DNA of 64,000 nt from Brevipalpus yothersi (GCA_003956705.1 QZCP01000053.1:78008-142007); one strand, 5' to 3'. Shown: positions 1 through 11,654, counted from the stretch's first letter. Notes: generated by a model not told the origin, from the sequence alone. Numbers and translations: made by a program.

Positions 1-248
1 TAATATCTTTTCGTTTCGAAAATCTCTTTAATCAAATTGGACTGGAACATATTTTTCAGCCTTAGAATTTTGCTTGATGAGATTTTTTGACATCACTTGG
101 ATTTCCATATACTGTGACTAAGAGAATAGAGAAAGAGGGGAGGACAAAGTGTCTATCAAAAGGATAGAAAGTGTTCCATGAATTCATCCACATCTTGAAT
201 GATTTTAGAGATAATTACAATCCATGGTTAAATATTCCAATACTAATA

Positions 249-589
249 CTAATTTCCAACTTGTTTCGAGATGACGGAAGAAAATCTTTGAGTTATAGCC
301 AATGATGCGTCAATGAAACGATCAACACAATTCGTAATGCAAGTTTCAGTTTTTCCATCCAATTTAGACGATGGTTTATCGACAACACATTTCTCCCAGC
401 AAGCATCGGTAAGTTTGTGAACCTAATGATCAACAGAATGGATTAGATACCAAAATTGAAAATCTAAGGAAAAATTCTCATTCTTACCTGAGCCTGGAAC
501 TGAGCTTTCTGTTGCTCTTGAATCAAGAAATTTTGTAACTCTTTATCACCTAAAGAAGGATCACTAATGTCACTTAGATCGAGAGACAT
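249..589 (-). CDS. Timm8: TIMM8-like small Tim chaperone, intact copy
   Basis: Two exons: 589-488 (34 codons from ATG) and 422-249, with a 65-bp GT-AG intron at 423-487; the product is 91 aa. The twin CX3C signature is visible: C42-WEK-C46 and C62-ITN-C66, 15 residues apart. The flanks (CWEKC, then CVDRFIDAS) read like the Tim8 branch of the small Tim family. Such proteins act as hexameric chaperones with Tim13 in the mitochondrial intermembrane space, escorting hydrophobic precursors; their cysteines form two disulfides (family knowledge). No signal peptide, as expected for MIA40-dependent import. A decayed duplicate lies at 9506-9854, so this is probably the working copy. The neighbouring family genes are unrelated in sequence. 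Start choice follows the only ATG in frame before the conserved region. Confidence 0.88.
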
Positions 590-1074
590 GATTAATTTTT
601 TTGGTCACAGACGATCAGAAAACGAACCGGTAAACTTATTAGGTAACTTCAAGTGCAATCAATGTGATTGAGAGAAGCATGTGAATGTGCTTCGAAATGA
701 AAACCAATGGAACAGTTGCACAGATAAAGGCGGGATTTTTGCTCCTCTGATCGATCAATCTGTACTTTGAGTCATTCAAACTTAAGAATTTCCAAACTGA
801 TCTCATGAAAATTCTGTTAGCAAAAAATCATCAAATTTAAAAGAGTAGAGTAGAGTCTTGCAGATGAGAGATTCATTTATCCATTAGGTTGTGAGATTAT
901 TAGAAACCGAATTTTATTTCAATGTGATGAGAGGCAGAGAAATACACGAATATTTTTCGATGGATGGGAAAGAACCGTTATCTGATACACTAAGAGAAGA
1001 TCTGAATTTCACAGAATTTTCAGGGGAGAAATACGAGCATGTTCTGAAATGTACTGAAAAACGACCAAAGGCTC
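590..1074. other. Spacer between TIMM8 and family gene A, repeated elsewhere
   Basis: No gene seen. The stretch around 850-1060 recurs closely at about 12310-12570, and 720-840 resembles 12150-12300, 3040-3130 and 10000-10080. It is therefore part of the duplicated array unit, not unique regulatory DNA. A short open frame at about 891-1097 is shared only because the DNA is duplicated. Confidence 0.6.
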
Positions 1075-1979
1075 CTAATAGGCTTCAGTACTGTTAGCTA
1101 TTAGTTCTTGCCATTTAGCTGAGGCCTCGTTGATTATTGAGGATGGGATCAAATTCTTCCCACCGGCAGCCTCAACAAGAAGTTTCTTTTCCTTATTTGA
1201 CACATGAAAACTAGCACAAAGGGGGGTTATTCTTTGACCTGAAGCTATCTCATAATATCTTTTCACCTCACGAACTTTTAGAGAAATGCTTTTACTTTGC
1301 CAAGATTCATTCCGCCTATTGATTGCCTCGGAGAACATATACCTTGCATAAAGGTGGGCTTCTTCGTGGCGCTTCGCCAGTTCCATTTCATTCAGTCGAA
1401 GCAAATAAATTGCCCAGGCATAGGCTGGGGTTTCCAGTCTCTTGTCCTCACCAACACCAGAAACAGTATCAGGCATATCTTTGGCCAACTTCATGGTACT
1501 GCCGGCAAATTCAATCATCAGCTTGGGGATAGTGAGATATTCCCTATCTCGAGAACTTTCACGCAGCTCATATGCACCTATGAGAGTCTTCATGAGAGCA
1601 TTTTCCGCTTGAGAAGCTTTGAAGGAGGACAACTTGCTACCATATTTGAGACCCCATTTCAGCAGGAATGTTAGATCTTCTTCGATTTGAGCTTCATCAC
1701 TTTTTCTGAAAACTTTTCCTAGCTCATTGAAAATTTTACTGAATGATGGGAAAACAGGTGTTTTTAACCTTTTCCTTTCTCCCATCACATACAACTCAGT
1801 TTCTCCCCAATGTTTACGAGCTGCTAAAGGCCTATGAGCCAGTGGCGAAGAAGCCATTTCTTCTTCTAGATTGCGCTTGTTGAAGCTCCTAGGGAAAAAC
1901 GAGGCGATATTAGAGATCGATAAGGCATATAGGAATCAAATTTAGTCAAAAATATCGATGATACTAACTTTTCTATCAT
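1075..1979 (-). CDS. Array family protein A (unrecognised family)
   Basis: Two coding exons: an 11-nt exon 1979-1969 (M-I-E plus two bases), an 80-bp intron (1889-1968, GT-AG) and a large exon 1888-1075; 274 aa. I do not recognise the family. Visible features: about 58 variable N-terminal residues containing PLAHRPLAARKH, then LGKVFR (59-64), LLKWGLKYG (79-87), the best conserved block DTVSGVGEDKRLETPAYA (144-161) and RHEEAHLYARYMF (177-189), ending NLIPSSIINEASAKWQEL. The composition is charged and probably helical; no signal peptide, membrane segment or cysteine pattern, so a soluble intracellular protein is inferred. Nine related copies lie in this window, all on minus. Starting at the internal ATG (1857) would drop 14 residues but would ignore the conserved tiny exon seen in sister copies. 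Confidence 0.75.
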
Positions 1980-3405
1980 GATGTTTTAGGAATTAGATGG
2001 ATAAGATTAACTATTCAATGAAATTCAAGATCAAAATTGCTGAGAGAACAATGAAATCAAGTAGAGGCACTGAAAAATTTGACATAAACGACATCACGTC
2101 ATGGGATTCTTAAAGTCAATCAGAAAACGCATGTGATCAGTCGTCATAGTGAAGATGGACCTATGGACCCATGAGCCGCTCATGATGAGCGGTAGGATTA
2201 TTAAATCGCGACCGATAGAATCTCTACAAGTTGGAAAAATTGAATTGATGATAGTCAATTCACTTTGTTCGTTTTTTTTCATAAGCTATGTTGTCGGCGA
2301 AAAACCCATGAAAAAGTTCATCAAATCATTAGAAAATGACCGTATATCGACAATCACAAGCAAGTATACCAACAAAATCTCACAAATTGTCAGATAGGAA
2401 AATCAAATTGATACTATCAATCATACTCACTTTTCGGTCATGGTTATGCTGGAATTGGTTGAGTAAAATTCGATGTCTAATGAAACTCACGAGTTAAATT
2501 GGTGAAAGAACAGTGAAAAAACCGACGACCACTTGATGGTAGAGCAAAATAATATCCCAGATCTAACGCAAACCGAAATACTTATAATTTGAGTCTCTTA
2601 TGATCAGTTGTCATAGTGAGAGTGGGACTATGAGCTGTAGAGTAATGAAATTTCAAATTACAGGTTGAACATCCCGAAGCTAAAGAAAATCTATCTGATG
2701 ATATTTAATTCACTTTACTCGTTCTTCATTATCATGATGCATGTTCTAAGCAAAAAACCTACAGAAAAAATCAGTTGCTTTGCTTCTTCCCATCTTCAAT
2801 GAAACTGTGAACGCATGGAACTGATGAAGCCAATTTTTTTTGTGTGATTCTCAAAAGAGGTCTAGAATTGACACCTCTTATAACTTGGTATCACAATATT
2901 TAATATAAAATAATGCACTCAATTTGTTCGAAAAGATAGAAGCACATGGATTCTTACAGTAATTTAACAAGGTACGAAAAGATATTGTCATTGCCAACAT
3001 CATGATCGTCAGCTGATAGGTCAATGCGAGCTTTATGCTCCTCTCCTCTGATCATTTATTTTGAATCATTCAATCTTACGAACTTTCGAACTGATCTCAT
3101 AAAAATTCCGATAGCAACAACGGAAAGTCAAACAATCATCAGATTTATAAGACCAGATTGGGGAGTTCCTTGTCCTGCCACTCCGAGCGATAAGATGATT
3201 AACTTGGCTGCAAATGAGAGAAAAAGAGAGTCTAGTGAATGAAAGATTCAGGAAAATTCATTCAATAGAATAGAAGAAAGTGGTATATTCTCTGACTGAA
3301 GAGAGAACCGTGATCATATTTTCTGCGAAAAGTAGGATTTGTCTCCGACAGAATTTCTCGCCAATAATTACATCTCGAATCATAAATGAGAACAACTAGA
3401 GGTTT
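1980..3405. repeat. Upstream blocks of the array, two copies
   Basis: No gene seen. It holds two copies of the block repeated upstream of most family genes: one near 2128-2330 and a better one at 2598-2780 (core TGATCAGTTGTCATAGTGAG). Similar blocks occur near 9026, 10215, 11810, 27517, 29584, 31503, 33148 and 34660. The part at 3020-3130 recurs near 6990 and 28130. The blocks may be promoters or 5' untranslated exons of the minus-strand genes. Confidence 0.6.
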
Positions 3406-4198
3406 CTAGGAAGATCCAGCCTCAGCTAATAGTTGCTGCCAATCAGCAGACTCTTTATCAATGATTCTGAGAGCAATTAAATTCCTCCTATCAGTAGCAT
3501 TTGCAAGAAGTTTGTTTGCTTCGATGAAAACTTCGAAACTCTCCAAAGACAAAAATAACCCAATTAACCAGTCACTTTGACCTGGAGTTTTAGCCATTCT
3601 ATAGTATCTCCTCACCCCACGAGCTTTTTGAGAAATGCTTTCACTTTGCCAAGATTCATTCTGCCTATTGATTGCCTCGTAGAACATATACCTTGAATAA
3701 AGGTGGGCTTCTTCGTTACGCTTTGCCAACTGATAATCAGAAGTTTTCATTAAACGTATCATCCAAGCATAAGCTGGGGTTTCCAGTCTCTTGTCTTCAC
3801 CAACACCAGAAACAGTATCACGCATATCTTGGGCCAACATCATAGTGATACCTGCAAACTCAATCATCAGCTTGGGTATCGTAAGATATTCCAAATCATG
3901 AGAACGTTCACAAAGCTCATAAGGGCCTGTGAGAAACTCCATGTGATCATTCTCTGGCTGAAAAGCTCTATACGAGAATAGCCTGTTACCATCATTAAGA
4001 TGCCATTTCAGTAAGAATATCAGATCTTTGTCGATTAAATCTTGATCATCTTCCCTGAAAACTTTTCCCAGCTCGTGAAAAATCATTGAAAATGCTGGTT
4101 GGCACGGGCGAACAAGCATATAGTTCAAATGTCGGCAAGATTTAGGCACTTTCTCGAAAGAGGGTTCTTCCTCATCACCAATAGGCTCCAATTTACGC
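3406..4198 (-). CDS. Array family protein B, first exon disturbed
   Basis: Large exon 4198-3406 is open for about 264 residues and carries the family blocks: LGKVFRE, DTVSGVGEDKRLETPAYA, RNEEAHLYSRYMF. It is closest to pseudogene G (28534-29442): both begin KLEPIGDEEEPS and contain RPCQPAFSM. The first coding exon expected just upstream is not clean: the ATG near 4335 is followed by an AT-rich insertion of TTAAAAATG-type units (4283-4335). The canonical donor position would leave the frame off by one; weaker GT sites could still give the right phase. Either the start has been rewired or the gene is newly dead. The coding exon itself shows no stop. Function unknown, as for the rest of the family. 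Confidence 0.6.
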
Positions 4199-4350
4199 CT
4201 GTGATATAAAAAAATCAAGAGGTATCAATAAAAGTTGACAAACTTACAAACAGAAAAATGCTCAGCCAAAAATGTCAATCATATTAACTTTTTAACATAT
4301 TTTTAACATTTTTAACAATTAACATATTAACTAACATGTCGAAGTTGAAA

Positions 4351-4635
4351 TTAGCTTACAGATATTCGATCTCCAATAGAATTTGGGACAAAAATTTGTG
4401 GGAAATCGCGACTTAATGGTAGCTTAAAATAAACAACAGCCCAACGAGTTGTAAGTCTAATTGAGTGCTTCTCACCCTCAGAATTTTTTCTCATCTCGAG
4501 ATCACTTTCGGACATACTTTTCAACATTCCATCTTGAGCTGTCAACGTTCCGATAGTAGTGTGAAATAGACGTCCGCCGACGTTCAATCTCACATATTCA
4601 CCGAGATGATTCTCTTTCTTAGATTTTAGGAGCAC
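4351..4635 (-). pseudogene. BTB/POZ (KCTD/BACURD-type) gene fragment
   Basis: On minus, about 40 residues starting EYVRLNVGGRLFHTTIGTL, followed by QDGMLKSM, match the start of the T1-type BTB domain of the BACURD group (KCTD10/KCTD13/TNFAIP1), which are cullin-3 adaptors. The homology stops after about 45 residues and runs into unrelated sequence; the rest of the domain is absent. It sits upstream of family gene B in sequence that in sister unit G (around 29500-29570) has no such insert, so it looks like a captured exon piece, not a gene. Confidence 0.6.
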
Positions 4636-4639
4636 TCAT

Positions 4640-5291
4640 TTGAATTAATGTAAGATTTGGTAGCCTCAGAACTTCACATTTAGAAGGCTATGTGCTTCAT
4701 TAACGCCTTAAAATTATTTCAAGAAAGATGACATCTTAACATGACTATGGCCATCAACCATCGTCGAATGAGATTCACGCTCCTGTAAAATATGTAACAA
4801 TGAGTTAAAAAGACTACCCAACAATTGACAAGGAATATTATTCAACAATGTACCTGATCCAATGGCAACCAGAACAAATTCAACCAGCTGTACCCGAAAT
4901 GTTCTTATTTCGATATATATGAAGCGATATTGTGAATTTTTTACCTGATTAATTCGGTTTAAGTGCTTCTCCTTGAAAATTTTTAAGCGAGTATTGTCTT
5001 TTGTCATTGTTATATATTTTTGAAAAAACTGGTGCTAAACTCTACGATTTCTAAGGGGAATTGTGTGAACTCTCAAGTATTATAGTAACTAGATAGTGTA
5101 TTTTTTGATGAGAACACGAAAAGACTTGTCTCTATTTTTCTGTAGTTCTACTAGTTCCAATACTATATGTTCTGTTTAAAGAATTAAATGAGTCAAGCTG
5201 AGCAGATCTCTTATGATCAGGATGGAAGAGAAAGCGGTTCGTAATTTTTGAAGCTTATCACCTTCTTATCCATTTTGAATTCTGATTAAAT
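4640..5291. other. Spacer, no gene seen
   Basis: AT-rich sequence between the BTB fragment and the small membrane-protein gene. Short open frames on minus (4714-5007) have no recognisable content. The last 100 bases probably hold the promoter or leader of the gene starting at 5292. Confidence 0.4.
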
Positions 5292-5963
5292 ATGTTTCCT
5301 CTCAATCCAGAGAACAGGCAAGAACAAAGGGCGCAACAAGAAAGCTCCTTAGATGAACTTATTTATTTCCGTTTTAGAGATGAACCGACTGATGAGTTTG
5401 AAGCACAGAAAGCATTTTCTGGTATGTTCGTGGTGGCAGGTTCTATTTACTGGATTTTGAGTCTATTTCATCAGTCAGATGAGTGGACACCTACTTTGGT
5501 CTTTTTTAAGTTCCTGGAAATAGGGTTCCTACTGCTGTTGAGTTTGATTACACTCTTTTGCAAGTATGCAAATGAGATTGATATAATTTATAATTTAATT
5601 TTGATGAAAAACGTTATTTTCACTCAGAGTCGAGACCATGAGAGCAATCAGCCTAAAAGTACACGAATTACGAATGGCTGTGAGTTCTTCTCGTGAACTG
5701 TGAATTTGGAGCCACTAATTTCTGATTCTTCATTTCAGATTAAAAAATTTTGTCCGAGAGTTTTGAGTGATAATATTCATTATTTGTTGATTGGTTGCCG
5801 GGAAATTTATGCCCTCCATCTCCTACTCATTGTTCTCGGATTGCTTGTAGATGGGTTCAAAGAAATAATCAAATCATTTTCCGGCACTAAAGTGGTAGAT
5901 GTTATTGAACCGGTTGTCGATATTGCAGCGACCAATGCTACCCAAGTTCAGTTATCGGAATAA
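5292..5963 (+). CDS. Small two-helix membrane protein, unrecognised
   Basis: Three exons join in frame: 5292-5563, 5628-5679 and 5739-5963, with 64- and 59-bp GT-AG introns (CAA|GTATGC, GCT|GTGAGT; acceptors CACTCAG, ATTTCAG). The product is 182 aa. The N-terminus is polar and acidic (many E and Q). A hydrophobic stretch follows near residues 72-92 (FFKFLEIGFLLLLSLITLF) and another in exon 3 (LHLLLIVLGLLV). No signal peptide, so a membrane protein with two helices is inferred. I do not recognise the family. A decayed copy of exons 1-2 follows at about 6285-6500. All three exons being in phase with no stop supports a real gene. Confidence 0.55.
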
Positions 5964-6521
5964 AGTTTTTCTCGAGAAAATTTATTCTCCTCAAATTTTT
6001 CAATCCGTCAACAATAAACTGGACACCAATTTTATTCTCTACTTTTTCAAATATTTGATCTTCACTAAAGTTGTTTCCTCCAACAAAAATCAATGCCCAT
6101 CAACTCTAATTCATACGCTTTTAAACTTCCAACCAGAACTCATTTTTTTACTCAAACTTCACCTCAATTCTATCCATGAGACATTGAATTTGGTAAACAC
6201 TTTTGAATTATCAAAGATTCTTGGACATAGTCACCATATACAAATCAAATGTATTTCCTTGTATGTTTCTGATGGCACATTTTATTTTCTAGATTTTGGT
6301 ATATTTTATCAGCCAGATGAGTCGACACCTACTTAGGTCTTCTTCAAATACTTGATGCTGGAGTTTGTATTGCTGTTTGGTTTTTCTTTCTTCGGCTAGT
6401 ATACAGATGAGATTGGTATGATATAATTTCGATGAAAAACGTTCTTTTTCCTCACGTAAAAAACCATGAGAGCAACCAACGTAAAGGTAAATAGATTAAT
6501 ACATGGTAATCGGAAATTAGT
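5964..6521 (+). pseudogene. Decayed tandem copy of the small membrane-protein gene
   Basis: From about 6285 the sequence repeats exon 1, intron 1 and exon 2 of the preceding gene: 6309 (CAGCCAGATGAGTCGACACC) parallels 5475, and 6430-6480 parallels 5600-5650. It has an in-frame stop after the CACCTACT segment and lacks a usable third exon. The stretch 5964-6280 has no recognised content. Confidence 0.5.
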
Positions 6522-7006
6522 TCATCCTGGAAAGGCATTTCTTAAATCGGAGAAAAAACTGGTTCTGATTGAAAGGCATTTATTTAAATCCAAGAGGCAC
6601 GTACTAAAATCGTAGAAAATCGGTTTGCGCTCAAGAGATGGTCGAAGAAACTGTTTCATGTGCTGAAAATAGGCAATACAATTAGATTCACTGATTATTC
6701 TCGAAGCTTTCTTGATATTCCCAATCAACTCAGAAGCATCCAAACAGTTTTTTGCTTCACAATTCCTTTCCACATTGAATACACGATTTTTTGATAGACT
6801 TCATCGGCATGATTGAAACTCACATTGTCAATGATTCTGTTTGCATAGCCTTCTGAATCGAAAAAGTCCAATATTTGATCGATGTATTCGCTGAAAAGAG
6901 GGATTTTGTATGGTTGGTCTACAGCCTCATAAAAGTAGAGACACTCTCTCGAGATCTCTGATGTATCAACGCGAGCATTACATGCATGCTCCTCTCCTCT
7001 GATCAT
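6522..7006 (-). pseudogene. Unrecognised broken coding fragment
   Basis: Two overlapping open frames on minus look protein-like: about 7000-6770 (containing YIDQILDFFDSEGYANRII) and about 6773-6522 (containing KNCLDASELIGNIKKASRI). They are in different frames across 6760-6780, which suggests a frameshift or a missed intron; a possible donor (AAT|GTGAGTT) lies near 6825. I cannot name the family. The upstream end falls in array repeat sequence. It may be a gene remnant trapped between array units. Confidence 0.3.
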
Positions 7007-7833
7007 TTATTTTGAATCATTCAAACTCATGAACTTTCGAACTGATCTCATAAAAATACCGACAGCAACAACGGGAAGCCAAACAATCATCAGATCTATA
7101 AGACCAGATTTGAAAGTTCTAACTGTCCTCCAATACAATATATGTATCAAGCCATAAGATGGTTTCGTACTCATTATATTCTTCAGAGCTACGTTCTTAG
7201 CGAAAAAACTTGAGAAAAGTTATACCGCTTTGATTTCCTCTGAAGATCTTTGAAAAATCGTTTCCCTCTTCCCAACATCAATGGAAATGCAACTGAGAAG
7301 CTGATGAAGTGGGCAATAATCTGTATCAGATTTTCAAAAAAATGATTGAAATTTATAAATCCTATGACTCAACATTAGAATAACGATCGAAGGAAAATTC
7401 ATCCGATTCATTCGATACATGAGCATATGAAGTTCAGATTATGATGAGAAAACACGAAAAAGTATGAATAAATCGTTACATCGTAAGATTTTAAGTCACT
7501 ACAGCCAAGTTTGCACAAACAAAAAAAATAGCTAAATTTTCGATCCACCAATTTTTCTCTAGTTTTAACATTATTGTCAAAGATTTGAGTGAGGAAATAT
7601 AAAGTATACAATTCATCTTATCAATGTGAGCTTATTAGAACAATATTGACATGCTTAAAATTCTAAGAAGCCCATCTTTGTCTCTAATGACTCATTTCGT
7701 GGCTTGAATATGATTGACTTACATGTGCAAACAAAGTCATGGACTGATAGCATGTAAAAATCTCACAAAATGATAATCCATGGAACCATTCAGGCGATTT
7801 GACTTACGATTCATGCTCATTATGGGGATTGGA
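7007..7833. other. Array spacer, no gene seen
   Basis: Part of the repeated array unit. The part around 7340-7620 (CATTCGATACATGAGCATAT) recurs at about 29900-30180, downstream of family gene H on minus, showing that units C and H were duplicated with their flanks. Confidence 0.5.
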
Positions 7834-8879
7834 TCATTTCAACACAGGAGCTTTTGACTTTCGAGTAATTGTCGGCTTCCTCAGATCCATACGTTGTGAA
7901 TCCAAGGTTTTCAACGTTTCTGCCTTTTGAACTGATGAGGATGCTTCAGCTGTAGCTACTAGTTTCTGCCATTTAGCTGAGGCTTCATTGATTATTGAAG
8001 AAGGAATCAGATTCTTCCCACAAGCAGCTTTTCTGAGGAGTTTCATTTCCTTGTCTGATATTCTGAAACCGTTATATGAATGATGGAAAGCGGGAGAACC
8101 TCTTTTATTTGTAGCCATCTCATAGAATCTCTTCACATCATCAACCTTGAGTGATATATCTTTAGAATGCCAAGATAGATTTCGACCATTGAGTGCTTCC
8201 GTGAATTTATATCTTGCATAAAGGTGAGCTTCTTCGTGACGCTTCGACAGTTCTGTATCGAAACCCATCCACGGCCATCGAAACGATCGAATCACCCAGC
8301 CATAGGCAGGGGTTTCCAGCCTCTTGTCCTTACCAACACCAGACACAGTATCAGGCATATCCTTGGCTAGCTCTAGAGTGCTACCCGCAAATTCAATCAT
8401 GAGGTTAGGGACTGTGAGGAACAGCATTTGATGAGATTTTTCGTGAAGCTCATAAGGACCTATGAGAGTCTTCATGAGAGCATTTTCTGCTTGAGAAGCT
8501 CTAAAGGAGGATAACTTGCCACCATACTTGAGACCCCATTTCAGCAAGAATTTCAGATCTTGTTTGATTTGCGCTTCATCACCTTTCCTGAAAACTTTTC
8601 CTAGTTTGTAGAAAGTATCACTGAATGATGGTGTTTTCATAAAAGCATACTCCGCATCGGCTTCCTTGAAAAACTTTATCAAATATTCGCGATCTGACAG
8701 TGGTATTTTAGCTAGTGGCTCATAAGAGTCTTCTTCATCGCCCTCAGTAGGCTCCAATTTATGCCTGTGATGGAGAACAAATCAAGCGTGATGTTATATA
8801 TTGATCACATTGTCATGAATGAGAATAAAAAATAGAAATATTCGGTGAAAAATGTCGTTAATACAAACTTTTCTGTCAT
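7834..8879 (-). CDS. Array family protein C, long form with basic tail
   Basis: Exon 8879-8869 (11 nt, M-T-E plus two bases), intron 8765-8868 and exon 8764-7834 give 313 aa. The N-terminus is HKLEPTEGDEED, then the family core with LGKVFRKGDEAQI, DTVSGVGKDKRLETPAYG and RHEEAHLYARYKF. It is longer than most copies because of a C-terminal extension of about 35 residues ending RKPTITRKSKAPVLK, shared with copy H (30372-31366) but not with A, B, D, I or J. The basic tail could be a nuclear localisation or nucleic-acid contact segment (inference only). Intact throughout. Function unknown. Confidence 0.75.
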
Positions 8880-9505
8880 GATGAATTTGGTTGAAAGAAA
8901 AAAATTTATCTTCAATTGAATTTGAGACAAAAACCAGTGAACAATGAGAAAATCACGACCCACAATTGTAAATGGAAGTGGAATAAGAATTAATATCCCG
9001 GTTCTAATGGAAACCGAATCACTCATATGATCAGTTGTCATGGTGAGAGTGGGACTATAAGGTGTAGGGTAATGAAATTTCAAATTACAGGTTGAACATC
9101 CCAAAGCCAAAGAAAATCTATCTGATGTTATTATATTCACTATACTCGTTTTTTATTATCATGAGCTATGTTCTGAGTAGAAAACTTACAGAAAAGATTC
9201 AGGAGATTGTGAAGGTTAAATAAAGCAGTTTTACATCATTTGTATAATCTCTTCATTCTCGACTAATCTTCTTCCTCATGACTTCATGACCTCGAAAAAT
9301 TCTTTTCTCATTGAGTTTCGGATTGAAATTTTATAACATGAAATAGCATGGAATAGTATGAAACTTTGAAATACAAGAAAATGTTAGTGGAAGAAAATCG
9401 ATGATATCTTTTCGTTTCAAAAATCTCTCTAATCAAATTGAAATGAAAACATATTTTCCAGCCTTAAAAGTCTGCTTAATGGGATTTTTTGACAACACTT
9501 AGATA
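8880..9505. repeat. Array upstream block and start of duplicated TIMM8 segment
   Basis: Contains the upstream block near 9026-9180 (core TGATCAGTTGTCATGGTGAG). From about 9400 it contains the sequence that also opens the window at 1-110, marking the left edge of the duplicated TIMM8 segment. No gene seen. Confidence 0.55.
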
Positions 9506-9854
9506 CTAATAATGATTTTCAACTTGTTTCGAGATGACGGAAGAGAATCTTTGAGTTATAGCCAATGATGCGTCAATGAAACGATCAACACAATGCGTAA
9601 TGCAAGTTTCAGTTTTTCCATCCAATTTAGACGATGGTTTATCGACAACACATTTCTCCCAGGAAGCATCAGTTAGTTTGTGAACCTAATGATCATCAAA
9701 ATGGATTAGATACCAAAATCTTGGAAATTTAAGAAAAAATTCTCATGCTAACCTGAGCCTAGAACTGAGCTTTCTGTTGCTCTTGAATCAAAAAATTTTG
9801 TACCTCTTCATCACCTAGAGAAGGATAACCGTTGTCTCTTAGATCGAGAGACAT
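9506..9854 (-). pseudogene. TIMM8 pseudogene (segmental duplicate)
   Basis: Same two-exon layout as the gene at 249-589, but exon 1 has an in-frame TAG at 9759-9761 (Gln to stop, near codon 32). Exon 2 changes the first cysteine of the first CX3C pair to Ser (TGC to TCC) and a residue inside the second pair (ITN to ITH); the original stop is lost and translation would run three residues further. Loss of a structural cysteine plus a nonsense codon make it non-functional. The intron was kept, so it arose by DNA duplication, not retrotransposition. Confidence 0.85.
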
Positions 9855-10807
9855 GATTGATTTTTTTGGACACAGACTAACAGAAAATGAGCCAGTTAAA
9901 TTGTAAGGTAACTTCAGGAGCAATCAAACATGTGGATTTCCTTCTGAATGATAACCAACTGATCAGTCACACATATGAAGTTAGGATTTTAAATCCTCTA
10001 ATCGATCGCAACTCTGAGCTATTCAAACTCACGAACTTCTGAACTGATCTCATTAGAATTCCTTCAACAAAAATCCTTAAATATAAGACTGAGATGAGAT
10101 CAGGTCTCCAATGTAATTAAAGAAAAAATTGCTGGATGAACGATAAAAAATAAGTTCCAACTGAATGAAGTTAAAGAAGAAAAAACTCAAAATTATCAGT
10201 CAAAGCCCAATAAAAAACGCTTAGAAACAGTCGCCATGGCAAAGAATGACTTACGGACCTATGAGCTATGCGATCCTGAAATTTTCATTAACAGGTTGAA
10301 TCTCTAGAAGCTGAGAAAAATTAGCTGACGATAAATAAATCACTGTACTGGTTTTTTATTATCATGAGCTATGTTTTGACTAAAAAACCTAGAGAAAACT
10401 TCAAGCGTCCTGTTTCTCGGGTAACTGAGTTTCGTGAAAACTTTCGTTCTTCATACACATGTATTCAATGGGAGCACAACGTATTGAACTAATTTTTAGA
10501 ATTATTATTATCCATTATTAGAGACACGCGATGGATTGTTTCAAGAAAACATCGATTGTTTTCAACCATCACGATCGGCTACTGATGATGAGCCCAATTC
10601 AGTTTATATGACTTCAAAAAATGATTGAAATTGACGCCTTCTACAACTTGATGATAATGTGGATGACCAATATGAATCCAAGTTTACTTTAGAAGTTCAA
10701 TCACATAAGATCATAAGTGAGCGCTATTATAGTTAAATATATGATGAGATATAACTTTCATCTTGATCGTCAGATTGCAAATTTCGACTACTGTCAGCAA
10801 AAGTTTA
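9855..10807. repeat. Array spacer
   Basis: No gene seen. Parallels 590-1070 at its left end, and holds a diverged upstream block around 10215-10400 (GCCATGGCAAAGAATGACTT). Confidence 0.45.
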
Positions 10808-11654
10808 TCATGCTGTTTCTGAGCTGGACAAGAGTTTTTGCCATTTAATAGAGGCTTCATGGATGATTCGTGAAGGAATTAAATTCTCTCTCCCAGCAGC
10901 TTCCGATAAAAGTTGATTTTGTTCACATGAGCAGTGAGTCAGTTTGGCGATTCGATAGAGACTTTTCACTTTTCTAATCTTGTTGGAGATGCTCATGCTA
11001 TTCCATGACTGGACTTGCCTGTTGACTTCTTCAGAGAACATGTACCTTGCATAAAGATGGGCTTCTTCATGACGGAGTGATAATTCTCTATCAAACGGGA
11101 AGAGCAAATGAATCACTCTGGCATAGGCAGGTGTCTCTAGTCTCTTATCCTCACCAACACCAGAGACACAATCTGGCATATCTTTGGCTAACTTCATAGT
11201 ACTACCGGCAAATGCGATCATTAGCTTTGGAATCGTAAGACAAACAAAATTCAGTCCAGATATTTCAATTAGCTTATAGGGGCCAATGAGAGTTCTCATG
11301 AAAGCATTTTCTGCTTGAGAAGCTTTAAAGGAGGACAGCTTGCTACCATAATTGAGACCCCATTTCAGCAAGAATGTCAGATCTTCTTCAACTTGAGCTT
11401 GATCACTATTCCTGAAAACATTTCCTAGCTCGTAAAACATTTCGTCGAATCTTGGAGGATCATCTTGCCCGCGGTCTGGAGTGTCCTTGAATTCCTCGAG
11501 TATTTTGTAATAGTCAATGATGACGTCTGATCTATTCGAATTACTACCAGAATCATTCATGGATCCACCCCTTGAAGAAATCATAATGGATAATTGAAAC
11601 TAGCTTCATTCATGGGTAAGTCATAGCTAGCAATGGTACTCACTCCTCAGTCAT
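10808..11654 (-). CDS. Array family protein D
   Basis: Exon 11654-11644 (11 nt, ATG ACT GAG GA), intron 11571-11643, exon 11570-10808; 257 aa, reading M-T-E-E-G-G-S then a Ser/Asn-rich leader. The core is present: LGNVFRNSDQAQVEEDL, LLKWGLNYG, a variant of the signature block (CVSGVGEDKRLETPAYA) and RHEEAHLYARYMF. The C-terminus is shorter, ending WQKLLSSSETA. The gene is intact. It is the copy linked to the TIMM8 pseudogene, paralleling copy A linked to intact TIMM8, so the pair A/D marks one duplication event. Function unknown. Confidence 0.75.

Noticed and set aside
1297..1674. Plus-strand genes antisense to the array family
   Set aside because: Open frames opposite A, C, E, G, H, I and J recur only because they mirror the conserved minus-strand coding blocks.
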